Assembly (NCBI GenBank): GCA_902619835.1
Contig: CACNFS010000003.1
Span: 1-64,000 of the forward strand
Origin: an uncultured Pelagibacteraceae bacterium
Lineage (GTDB): Bacteria; Pseudomonadota; Alphaproteobacteria; Pelagibacterales; Pelagibacteraceae
Length of the DNA stretch: 64,000 nt
Direction: 5' to 3'
Below, in pieces: positions 46,203 through 54,639 of this stretch. The notes beneath the pieces were generated by a model. That model saw only the letters and a program-made list of their open reading frames with translations, was not told the DNA's origin and did not search any database. Both the position numbers and the translations under genes were made by a program. The stretch's first letter is position 1, and each line of letters begins with the position of its first letter.

Positions 46203-47338
46203 TGAAATTTGAAATCTCAAGAGAAGGAGCTTTGAAACAGCTTGGTGTTTTTATAAACAGTGAACTAGCAAATTATAGTTTCAAAAGAAATTTTGATTTA
46301 GGACCAAATGACAAAACGAATGTATCTTGCTTATCTCCTTATATTACCCATAGATTGATTACTGAGTACGAAGTCGCAAAAATAGTTTTAGCAAAGTTTC
46401 CATATCAAAAAGTGGAAAAATATATTCAAGAAATATTTTGGAGAGTTTATTGGAAAGGTTGGTTGGAGCTTAGACCTCAAGTTTGGTCAGATTTTTCAGA
46501 GGATTTAAAAGCGTTAAAGGAAGATGATAATTATAAAAAAGCTATTAATGGCGAAACTCAAATTGAATGTTTTAATGATTGGGTAAAAGAGCTTAAAGAA
46601 AATAATTATTTACATAATCATACGAGAATGTGGTTCGCTAGCATTTGGATATTTACTTTAAATCTACCTTGGCAAAAAGGAGCAGAATTCTTTATGAAAC
46701 ATTTATTTGATGGTGATGCTGCTTCTAACACATTGAGTTGGAGATGGGTTGCTGGACTTCAAACTAAAGGAAAGCACTACGTTGCTAAATCATGGAACAT
46801 AAGCAAGTTTACTAATAATAAATATAAGAATGTTAAATTAAATGAGAAAGCTTTATCTTTAACAGACAAAAGAGAATATAAATTAAATCCACTTAATTTT
46901 ATTATAGAAGATAATTCAAATGAAAATTTATTACTTTTTGAGAACGAGTTAAATTTAGAAAGTAAAGATTTAAAAAAATATAAAAATATTTACTTAATTT
47001 TATTAAGCAATAAGGCTCGAAAGCTAAAACTAGAACAAAAAGTGCTAGACTATAAATTACAGTTGGCTAATGATCAAAAAAAAAGATTTGAAGATTTACA
47101 GATCATAGATGAGGTAAAATTTCAAACTCTTGCCGATGAAATTAACTATTTTGATGTCATTCACCCATGTATAGGAGAGAATTTTTCTTTTTTAAATACT
47201 ATCAGAAAAAAGCGAAATTTAGAATTAAACTTTGTTTTGAGTGAGGAAGATAAATTTTCTTGGCAATTTTCTAATAAAGGATTTTTTAACTTTAAAAATA
47301 ACATTCCTAAAATTTTAACTAGTTTTAATTTACAATAA
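46202..47338 (+). CDS. Photolyase/cryptochrome-type FAD-binding domain protein with N-terminal FAD domain and novel C-terminal domain
   Basis: SCLSPYITHRLITEYEV, EIFWRVYWKGWLELRPQVW, LHNHTRMWFASIWIFTLNLPW..GAEFFMKHLFDGDAASNTLSWRWVAGLQTKGKHYVAKSWNISKFT match photolyase FAD-domain motifs in order, starting at residue 1. Confidence 0.85.
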   Translation: MKFEISREGALKQLGVFINSELANYSFKRNFDLGPNDKTNVSCLSPYITHRLITEYEVAKIVLAKFPYQKVEKYIQEIFWRVYWKGWLELRPQVWSDFSEDLKALKEDDNYKKAINGETQIECFNDWVKELKENNYLHNHTRMWFASIWIFTLNLPWQKGAEFFMKHLFDGDAASNTLSWRWVAGLQTKGKHYVAKSWNISKFTNNKYKNVKLNEKALSLTDKREYKLNPLNFIIEDNSNENLLLFENELNLESKDLKKYKNIYLILLSNKARKLKLEQKVLDYKLQLANDQKKRFEDLQIIDEVKFQTLADEINYFDVIHPCIGENFSFLNTIRKKRNLELNFVLSEEDKFSWQFSNKGFFNFKNNIPKILTSFNLQ

Positions 47339-47339
47339 T

Positions 47340-47465
47340 TTATTTAGAGGAACACTTCTTAGAACAATATTTTACTTTATCCCAATTTAGTCTCCATTTT
47401 TTTCTCCAAGTAAAAGGTTTATTACAAACCGGACAAGTTTTTTTAGGCAAATTAGCTTTTTTCAT
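47340..47465 (-). CDS. DUF2256 family protein (41 aa)
   Basis: Manual translation [52 protein letters not shown]......VKYCS..C is the DUF2256 signature; not in ORF track. Confidence 0.9.
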   Translation of the reverse strand: MKKANLPKKTCPVCNKPFTWRKKWRLNWDKVKYCSKKCSSK

Positions 47466-47811
47466 CATTAAGCAGATGTTTATTTTTTATAAATAGAAAA
47501 TAAGCTGCAATCTCATAGAAAATATTTAATAAGAAAAACAGAGGTTTAATTTTAAATATCTTATATAAAAAATTATATTTAGGAACATTTTTCCAAATTA
47601 TTAAAAAAGACTCTGCTCCATCAATTACTCTACCATCTTGTATAACATGCATTCTTCTTAAAAGTTCTTTATAAGATTTGGAAGTAATTTTCCGGGCTTC
47701 CTCATTATTAGTTACATCTATCCATTCTACGCTGTTATCACTATGTTTTTTGTAATGATTGATTTCGGCTCTACAAATATTACACGAATTGTTAAAAAAA
47801 ACTTTAACCAT
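47452..47811 (-). CDS. DUF393 (DCC-type thiol-disulfide oxidoreductase family) protein
   Basis: [57 protein letters not shown]. Confidence 0.9.
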   Translation of the reverse strand: MVKVFFNNSCNICRAEINHYKKHSDNSVEWIDVTNNEEARKITSKSYKELLRRMHVIQDGRVIDGAESFLIIWKNVPKYNFLYKIFKIKPLFFLLNIFYEIAAYFLFIKNKHLLNDEKS

Positions 47812-49285
47812 TAGTATTTTCTTTTATAAAATTATTGGCAGCTTTGAAAATTCTTGTTTTTCTCTCTTTATTCATTTTTTCAGAAACTCTGACCATCATT
47901 GCAAGACGAGGATTTTTTAAGAAAAATTTCTTATTTCTATCTATAAACTTCCAATATAATCCGTCCATTACATCACACCAAGGACCTTTTTTAAAATGCA
48001 TCATTTTAAGAAAATAACTAGATCCACAAATATAAGGTTTAGTTGCAAATATTCCACCATCACTAAACAATCCCATTCCATAAACATTTGGCGCCATTAC
48101 CCAGTCAGAAGAATCTACGAACATTTCCATAAACCATTTATAAACTTGTTTTGGATTTATCTCACAAAGATTCATTATGTTAGCCAATATCATTAGTCTT
48201 TCAATATGATGTGACCAACCGAAGTTTTTAGCATTATTGATAGCATGGTCTAACGGATCTAATCCAGTACTTCCGTCATACCAGGATTTTTTCATTTTTC
48301 TTTTGTGATTAAAAAAATTAGTGTTATCTAACCGTTGATCATAGTTTTGATAAATCCCTCTCATAAACTCTCTCCAACCTATAATCTGTCTAATATAACC
48401 TTCTAAGGAATTCATTGGTACTTTACTTTCAATCTTCCTCAACTTTTCTATTATCTCTTCAGGAACTATTAAACCTAAGTTTATAAGTGGACTTAGCGCG
48501 CTATGAAAGACAGTATTTGATTTGTCTGTTACTGCATCCTCATAATCTCCAAAAAGCTTTATTCTTTCCTTTAAAAACTCATCTAACCACTTATTTGCGT
48601 CTTTTCTTGTTGTAGGAAACCAAAACTTATCAGTATTTCCAGGATGGTCTTTAAAATTAGAATTTATAAATTTTTTAAGAATAACAGTTTCTTTTGTCTC
48701 TTTGGTCTTAGAAATTACGGGAACTTTAATATTATTTGGAAGTTTTTTTCTATTGTCTTCATCAAAACTCCATTTATTTCCTTTCGGAGTTCCGTTTTTA
48801 TTCATTAATAAGTTCATTTTTGTTCTTACAATCTTATAAAAATTTGCCATGAAAGGTCTTTTATTTTTAGAAAGGTAATCCTTAAATTCCTGTCTCTCCA
48901 TTAAAAACATTGGAGACTTAACTTGGTTAATTTTAAGTGAATTTTTTTTTCCTACATTTAATATTCTTTTTTCAAAAAATTTATCCTCAATTTCAAAAAA
49001 AGTAATTTCTTTTATTTTTTTTTCTTTAATTATCTTTTCTAATTTTTTTTCGTACGACAATTTAAAATCTTTATTGACGTCTTTATATATCAAATTAAAA
49101 TTTTTTGATTTAAGCTCATCTTTAAACGATCTCATTGAAGACAAAAATAATAATATTTTTAATTTGTGATGTTTTTCAAAAGTACATAAACCATAGTCTT
49201 CTGCCATAAAAAAAGTATGGTCTTTATAGTCTGAGAGATATTTTGGGTTAAAAAGTTGATTTCCTAAAATTATAAAAAGCTTCAT
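47804..49285 (-). CDS. Cryptochrome/photolyase-related protein (FeS-BCP / PhrB (6-4)-type)
   Basis: LFIILGNQLFNPKYL, FFMAEDYGLCTFEKHHKLKILLFLSSMRSFKDEL; GYIRQIIGWREFMRGIY; SHHIERLMILANIMNLCEINPKQVYKWFMEMFVDSSDWVMAPNVYGMG; Cys-containing CGSSYFLKMMHFKKGPWCDVMDGLYW. Confidence 0.92.
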   Translation of the reverse strand: MKLFIILGNQLFNPKYLSDYKDHTFFMAEDYGLCTFEKHHKLKILLFLSSMRSFKDELKSKNFNLIYKDVNKDFKLSYEKKLEKIIKEKKIKEITFFEIEDKFFEKRILNVGKKNSLKINQVKSPMFLMERQEFKDYLSKNKRPFMANFYKIVRTKMNLLMNKNGTPKGNKWSFDEDNRKKLPNNIKVPVISKTKETKETVILKKFINSNFKDHPGNTDKFWFPTTRKDANKWLDEFLKERIKLFGDYEDAVTDKSNTVFHSALSPLINLGLIVPEEIIEKLRKIESKVPMNSLEGYIRQIIGWREFMRGIYQNYDQRLDNTNFFNHKRKMKKSWYDGSTGLDPLDHAINNAKNFGWSHHIERLMILANIMNLCEINPKQVYKWFMEMFVDSSDWVMAPNVYGMGLFSDGGIFATKPYICGSSYFLKMMHFKKGPWCDVMDGLYWKFIDRNKKFFLKNPRLAMMVRVSEKMNKERKTRIFKAANNFIKENTNG

Positions 49286-49369
49286 AAGTAATAAAGTACA
49301 TATTTTATTTAGATATTACACGCGTCATTATTTGCATGTAAATAACCTTTAATAATGTTATTTTTAATT

Positions 49370-50080
49370 ATGAAAAAAGTAATTTTAGGAGCAACTGGAT
49401 CAATTGGTTCCTCTTTAGCAAAAAACCTAGTTGATAGCGGTGATCAAGTGCACTTAGTTGGTAGAGACGAAAATAGTTTGTCGGAGTTAGCAAAAAATTT
49501 AAATTCTACATTTACGGTTTGTGATGTTTTAGAGGAGAACTTTTCTGATAAAATACTAAATGATTTAAAAGACGAGCCAATTAATGGTTTAGCTTTTTGT
49601 GTAGGTTCTATAGATTTAAAACCTCTTAAACTAACAAAAAAAAGTGACTTCATGCAGTCATTTAACTTAAATCTTATTTCAGCAACCGAGATTATTAAAT
49701 CGTTAGCAGATAATTTAAAAAAAAATAAAGGGTCAATAGTTTTGTTTTCGACAGTAGCTGTAAAACAAGGTTTTCCTAATCATGCTATTGTTTCATCTGC
49801 TAAAGGAGCAATAGAGGGTTTGACCTTAGCATTAGCTGCTGAATTTGCTCCTCATGTTAGAGTTAATTGTATTGCACCAAGTTTAACTAATTCTAAAATT
49901 TCTAATTTTCTTCTCAAAAATGAAAAAGTAGCTGAAGGTATAGCTAAAATGCATCCTATGAAAAGAATTGGTGAAGGTGGAGACTCAGCTTCTGTAGCAA
50001 AATTTCTTTTAACTGATGAAAGTTCTTGGATAACAGGTCAAATACTAGGAGTAGACGGGGGTAGATCATCTGTCGCATGA
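49370..50080 (+). CDS. SDR family oxidoreductase (alternative upstream ATG at 49355)
   Basis: MKKVILGATGSIGSSLAKNLVDSGDQVHLVGRD; SSAKGAIEGLTLALAAEFAPHVRVNCIAPS. Confidence 0.9.
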   Translation: MKKVILGATGSIGSSLAKNLVDSGDQVHLVGRDENSLSELAKNLNSTFTVCDVLEENFSDKILNDLKDEPINGLAFCVGSIDLKPLKLTKKSDFMQSFNLNLISATEIIKSLADNLKKNKGSIVLFSTVAVKQGFPNHAIVSSAKGAIEGLTLALAAEFAPHVRVNCIAPSLTNSKISNFLLKNEKVAEGIAKMHPMKRIGEGGDSASVAKFLLTDESSWITGQILGVDGGRSSVA

Positions 50081-50113
50081 CATTTTTAATAAAAATATTT
50101 ATATAAAAAAATT

Positions 50114-50596
50114 ATGAAAAAAATTTATATAGCAATATTCTCCCTACTATTAAGTTCTAGCTCGTTTGCTGCTGGAGGTGATAGCGGAGGTTCTTCAGAG
50201 GCTTCACTCTACGATGACGCTGTTAAGTTAGTTAAACGTGCAGGTAAATTAGAAAAAAAAGAAAAATTAGACAAAGCAAATAAGCTATACTCACAAGCAT
50301 TTAAAAAATTAGAAAAAGCACTTAAAAAAGATAAAAAAAACCCGGATATCCTTAACTATATGGGATTCACCTCAAGGAAAACGGGAAACTTTAAAATTGC
50401 AGAAAAGTTTTATCTTCAAGGTTTAAGCATAAATCCTAATCATAATGGAATTAATGAATATTTAGGCGAGCTTTATGTTCAAACTAATCGTATGGACAAG
50501 GCTAATGAAAGGTTAAAAGTTTTAAAGGGATGCAATTGTAAAGAGTTTGGAGAACTTGAGTTAATAATAAAAACTCGAGGAACTAAAGTTTATTAA
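50114..50596 (+). CDS. Secreted TPR-repeat protein
   Basis: Signal peptide; LEKKEKLDKANKLYSQAFKKLEKAL..NPDILNYMGFTSRKTGNFKIAEKFYLQGLSINPNHNGINEYLGELYVQTNRMDKANERL. Confidence 0.85.
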   Translation: MKKIYIAIFSLLLSSSSFAAGGDSGGSSEASLYDDAVKLVKRAGKLEKKEKLDKANKLYSQAFKKLEKALKKDKKNPDILNYMGFTSRKTGNFKIAEKFYLQGLSINPNHNGINEYLGELYVQTNRMDKANERLKVLKGCNCKEFGELELIIKTRGTKVY

Positions 50597-50970
50597 GATA
50601 AATCTACAGCAAATTTTTTAAGTTTTTCAATTGGAATAAGCTCTAAGGTTTTAATATTTGTTTTTTTTAAAAAAATTGAGCAAGCAGCATCTTCCTCGAT
50701 TGCCCTTGCGTACCAAGTAGCGCAAACACACCAACAATCTCCATCTTTCAAACCCGAAAAACCTAACTCCGGATGCGGAGTTATTAAATCATTACCCACT
50801 TTCTTTGACCAAAGTAAGAATTTATCTGTTACTCTTGCACAAACTGTGTGGACACCTCTATCATTTTTATCTGTATTGCAACACCCGTCTCTAAACCAAC
50901 CAGTTAGCGGATCATTTGAGCAAGGCTCGAGAGGCTCTCCAAATACATTTTTTTGAACTTCATCATTCAT
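50593..50970 (-). CDS. DUF2237 family protein
   Basis: NVFGEPLEPCSNDPLTGWFRDGCCNTDKNDRGVHTVCARVTDKFL; GLKDGDCWCVCATWYARA. Confidence 0.92.
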   Translation of the reverse strand: MNDEVQKNVFGEPLEPCSNDPLTGWFRDGCCNTDKNDRGVHTVCARVTDKFLLWSKKVGNDLITPHPELGFSGLKDGDCWCVCATWYARAIEEDAACSIFLKKTNIKTLELIPIEKLKKFAVDLS

Positions 50971-51575
50971 CTTGAAAAAACGTTAGCAATTTTACTATCA
51001 ATTTCCAAATTAAATGAAAAAGATCTTCTTTCTCCACTTGATTTAAATGGATAAGCCGTATGCATTAAATAATGCGGGAAAAGAATTACATCTCCTACTT
51101 TTGGTTGATGGTTATAAATACTATCACTTAAAAACATCTTATTTCCATTAATGAAATCAATGGTACCATCTATTTTTGATTTATTAGAATTTTTTGAAAT
51201 AAATTTTGGAATTTTCAAATAACCCACACCAGAAATGTGTCCATCGTGATAATGAATAGGATTATAATCATTATTAAATTGTCTAACTACCCAAAAATTT
51301 TTTATTGAAATTTTTATTACTTTTTTTCCAATTGTTTGAAAAATATATTTTTTGACTTCATTAGATATTACTTTTTCTAAATTTTTTTTCACAAAAGGCT
51401 TTGGTAATTGAAATTCTTGTTTTACTTGTCCTACTAATTTTTTTGAGTAATCTAGTTTTTTTAATAAGCTTTTTTTATTTACAATCCGATCAACTTCATT
51501 ATTAATTTTTTTTATTAATTTACTTGAAAATTTTAATTTAGCAATTTTTGGACCAAATGGACTTATTACTCTCAT
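50967..51575 (-). CDS. 2OG-Fe(II) oxygenase family protein
   Basis: IHYHDGHISGVGYLKIPKF...IYNHQPKVGDVILFPHYLMHTAYPFKSSGERRSFSFNLEI (H-x-D...H...R pattern). Confidence 0.78.
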   Translation of the reverse strand: MRVISPFGPKIAKLKFSSKLIKKINNEVDRIVNKKSLLKKLDYSKKLVGQVKQEFQLPKPFVKKNLEKVISNEVKKYIFQTIGKKVIKISIKNFWVVRQFNNDYNPIHYHDGHISGVGYLKIPKFISKNSNKSKIDGTIDFINGNKMFLSDSIYNHQPKVGDVILFPHYLMHTAYPFKSSGERRSFSFNLEIDSKIANVFSR

Positions 51576-51577
51576 AA

Positions 51578-52087
51578 TTATAATTTTGTAGGGTTTTGCT
51601 GACCTTTGTAAACTTTTTCAGGATCAAATTTTTTTTCTTTTTCTTTAAATTCTAATTCAATTGCTTCAGTATTTTTAATTTTGCCTAAAGGTATTGACCT
51701 ATAAAAACATGACTTATATCCAACGTGGCAGCTTGCTCCATTTCCTATATCTACTGACATCCATAATGCATCCTGATCATCATCTATCCTCAAATCAATT
51801 ACTTTTTGCACAAAGCCACTTGTCTTTCCTTTGTGCCAAATATCTTTTCTGGATCTACTCCAATAATGAGCCTCTTTTGTTTCAATTGTTTTTTTTAAAG
51901 CTTCCTCATTCATATAACCATGCATTAATAGATCGCCTGAACTTCCATCAGTAGTAGTTACTGGTATGAGTCCTTCTTTATCAAATTTGGGAGATAGAAA
52001 CTTTCCCTCTTCTACCTCAAATACATTTTCTCTCTTTTTGAACATGAGCGTAAAATAATGAAAAAAAGACAAAATAGCAATTTGCAT
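51578..52087 (-). CDS. hisI: Phosphoribosyl-AMP cyclohydrolase (start may be internal Met at ~52045)
   Basis: LMHGYMNEEALKKTIETKEAHYWSRSRKDIWHKGKTSGFVQKVIDLRIDDDQDALWMSVDIGNGASCHVGYKSCFYR. Confidence 0.93.
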   Translation of the reverse strand: MQIAILSFFHYFTLMFKKRENVFEVEEGKFLSPKFDKEGLIPVTTTDGSSGDLLMHGYMNEEALKKTIETKEAHYWSRSRKDIWHKGKTSGFVQKVIDLRIDDDQDALWMSVDIGNGASCHVGYKSCFYRSIPLGKIKNTEAIELEFKEKEKKFDPEKVYKGQQNPTKL

Positions 52088-52119
52088 TAATCAAATATGT
52101 CCTATAAAACCTTGTAACA

Positions 52120-52728
52120 ATGAAATTAGTTAAAGACACAGATAAAAGCTCCTCAAAAAAGCCTGAAGTATCTGACAAACAGGCAGAAGAGGCCTTTAAA
52201 ACTATTCTTAAATGGATAGGAGAAGATCCAAATAGGGAAGGTCTTATTGAAACACCTAAACGAGTAATCAAAGCTTTTAAGGAATATTTTAAAGGTTATC
52301 AGCAGGATGCTGCAGCAGATTTATCCAAAACTTTTGGAGATGTAGAGGGTTATGACGATATGGTAGTGGAAAAAAATATAACACTTGAAAGTCACTGCGA
52401 ACATCATATGGCACCTATAATTGGAGTAGCGCACGTTGCTTATATTCCAAACAAAAAAGTTGTAGGACTAAGCAAATTAGCAAGAACGGTGGAAATATTC
52501 TCTAAAAGACTTCAAACCCAAGAGAGGCTTACAATGCAAATTGCTAAAACCTTAATGAACTCGTTAGATGCTAAAGGAGCAGCAGTTACAATTGACGCCG
52601 CTCATCAATGTATGACTATGAGGGGGGTCAAAAAGGAGAAGGCGACAACAGTTACTAACTATTTTTTAGGTTCTTTCAGAGAAGACCTAGGTATTCAAAA
52701 TAGATATTTAAGATATATTAAAAAATAA
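52120..52728 (+). CDS. folE: GTP cyclohydrolase I
   Basis: DPNREGLIETPKRVIKAFKEYFKGY; ESHCEHHMAPIIGVAHVAYIPNKKVVGLSKLARTVEIFSKRLQTQERLTMQIA. Confidence 0.97.
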   Translation: MKLVKDTDKSSSKKPEVSDKQAEEAFKTILKWIGEDPNREGLIETPKRVIKAFKEYFKGYQQDAAADLSKTFGDVEGYDDMVVEKNITLESHCEHHMAPIIGVAHVAYIPNKKVVGLSKLARTVEIFSKRLQTQERLTMQIAKTLMNSLDAKGAAVTIDAAHQCMTMRGVKKEKATTVTNYFLGSFREDLGIQNRYLRYIKK

Positions 52729-53730
52729 ATGTCTCAAAAATTTAAAGCTTTAGTAATAGACAATCAAAACGAAAATTTCACAAGAGAAATTAAAGAAATC
52801 GATACAACTCATCTCAAAGATGGAAATGTTTTAGTCAAAATAGACTATTCAAGTCTAAACTATAAAGATGCATTAATTTTAAATAATGGAGGCAAGATTG
52901 TAAGAAAATTTCCTTTCATCCCTGGTATAGATTTTTCAGGTACGGTAGTTGAAAGTGAAGATAGTAAATTTAAAAAAGATGATAAAGTAATTTTAACTGG
53001 ATTCAGGGTAGGGGAAGCTTACTTTGGGGGGTTTGCTCAATACGCTAAAGTTGATGCTAACTTTTTAATAAAAATACCAAAAGAGTTAGATACTCATAAG
53101 TCAATGATGCTTGGCACGGCAGGCTTTACAGCTCTTCTATGTTCTTTTGCAGTTAAAGCTAAAGAAGAATTGTTGCTAGGCGAAAAAGTAAAAGATGTTT
53201 TAGTAACTGGTGCTACGGGAGGTGTTGGAAGTATTGCAATAATGATTTTATCTAAAATGGGATATCACGTTCATGCTGCAACAGGAAAAAAGGATAAAAA
53301 TGATTATCTAAAGGGTTTAGGAGCAAAAAACATTATAGATAGAAAAGAATTTGAGGGAGAAAGTAAACTCCTAGAAAAAGGAGTTTGGGACGGAGTTGTT
53401 GACACCGTAGGTGGAGCTGCTTTAACAAAAATATTTGCACAAACAAAACCTGGCGGGATTGTTGCTGCGTGTGGAAATGCAGGAGGAATTAAAATCGACA
53501 CAAATGTAATGCCTTTTATAATAAGAGGAGTAAAATTATGGGGTATCGATTCATCTGGTTCCTCAATAAAAAGAAGAGAATTTGTTTGGGGTGAAGCAGC
53601 TAAATTGATTGATTTTTCCAAAGTTCAATCATTTACTAAAGAGCTTTCTTTTACTGAACTTTTAGATACTTACCCAAAGCTCCTTAAAGGTGATTTTTCA
53701 GGAAGAGCTATAGTAAATCCAAATAAATAA
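52729..53730 (+). CDS. acuI: Acrylyl-CoA reductase (AcuI)/YhdH-type MDR oxidoreductase
   Basis: VKIDYSSLNYKDALILNNGGKIVRKFPFIPGIDFSGTVVES; GWRVGE-like TGFRVGEAYFGGFAQYAKV; VTGATGGVGSIAIMILSKMGY. Confidence 0.85.
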   Translation: MSQKFKALVIDNQNENFTREIKEIDTTHLKDGNVLVKIDYSSLNYKDALILNNGGKIVRKFPFIPGIDFSGTVVESEDSKFKKDDKVILTGFRVGEAYFGGFAQYAKVDANFLIKIPKELDTHKSMMLGTAGFTALLCSFAVKAKEELLLGEKVKDVLVTGATGGVGSIAIMILSKMGYHVHAATGKKDKNDYLKGLGAKNIIDRKEFEGESKLLEKGVWDGVVDTVGGAALTKIFAQTKPGGIVAACGNAGGIKIDTNVMPFIIRGVKLWGIDSSGSSIKRREFVWGEAAKLIDFSKVQSFTKELSFTELLDTYPKLLKGDFSGRAIVNPNK

Positions 53731-53748
53731 ACTATAATCATCATAATT

Positions 53749-54639
53749 ATGGACTGGGATAAATTAAAAATTTTTCATACCGTTGCTGAGGCATCAAGTT
53801 TCACTAAAGCATCTACGATCTTAAATTTAAGCCAATCAGCTATAAGTCGCCAAATACAAGGTTTAGAGAATGATCTAAAAGTTCAGCTATTCGAACGTCA
53901 TGCGAGAGGGTTAGTTCTTACGGAAAATGGCGAATATCTTTTTAAATCAGCTCATGAAATTATTTCAAAGCTTAAAGATGTTGAGTCAAATTTAAGTGGT
54001 CAAAAAGATAAGATAAACGGAAAATTGGTTGTTACTACTGTCGTGAGTTTTGGAACTACATGGTTAACTCCAAGAATTAAAGAATTCATGGATCTTAACC
54101 CTGGTATTGAAATAGAATTAATATTTGACGATAGAGAACTTGACTTAGCTACTCGTGAAGCTGATGTAGCTATTAGGATGAGAAGACCTAAACAACTAAA
54201 TTTAATACAGAAAAAATTCGTAGACTTCAATTATCATATTTATGGTTCAAATGAATATTTAGAAAAAAATGGTTATCCAAAAACACTTAAGGATTTAGAT
54301 AAGCATAAGTTCATCACTTATGGCAAAGGCGCTCCCTCACCAGTTTATAATCCTGATTGGGTTTTAAAAGTTGGAGCAAAAGACGGAAAAAAAAGAAGAT
54401 CTTTAATGAAAGTAAATAGTGTTTATGGTTTGCTACTTGCAGTTCAAAGTGGAGTTGGTTTAGCTGCGCTTCCAGACTATATTACTTATAACATTAGTGG
54501 CATCACTAAAGTTTTACCAAACGAACCTGGTAAGCCAACGGAAACTCATTTTGTATACCCATCATCCTTAAAAAATAATGTGAGACTTATAGCTTTTAGA
54601 AATTTTTTATTTAGTAAAGTAAACGAATGGAAATTTTAA
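53749..54639 (+). CDS. LysR family transcriptional regulator
   Basis: MDWDKLKIFHTVAEASSFTKASTILNLSQSAISRQIQGLENDLKVQLFERHARGLVLTENGEYLF. Confidence 0.95.
   Translation: MDWDKLKIFHTVAEASSFTKASTILNLSQSAISRQIQGLENDLKVQLFERHARGLVLTENGEYLFKSAHEIISKLKDVESNLSGQKDKINGKLVVTTVVSFGTTWLTPRIKEFMDLNPGIEIELIFDDRELDLATREADVAIRMRRPKQLNLIQKKFVDFNYHIYGSNEYLEKNGYPKTLKDLDKHKFITYGKGAPSPVYNPDWVLKVGAKDGKKRRSLMKVNSVYGLLLAVQSGVGLAALPDYITYNISGITKVLPNEPGKPTETHFVYPSSLKNNVRLIAFRNFLFSKVNEWKF

Noticed and set aside
47835-48196. Two plus-strand ORFs (60 and 66 aa) inside the FeS-BCP photolyase gene
   Set aside because: Antisense to strongly supported coding sequence.
52017-52271. 84-aa minus-strand ORF spanning the hisI-folE divergent region
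   Set aside because: Overlaps both genes out of frame/antisense; no domain.
53304-53621. 105-aa ORF antisense to acuI
   Set aside because: Antisense to a strongly supported MDR gene; no recognisable domain.
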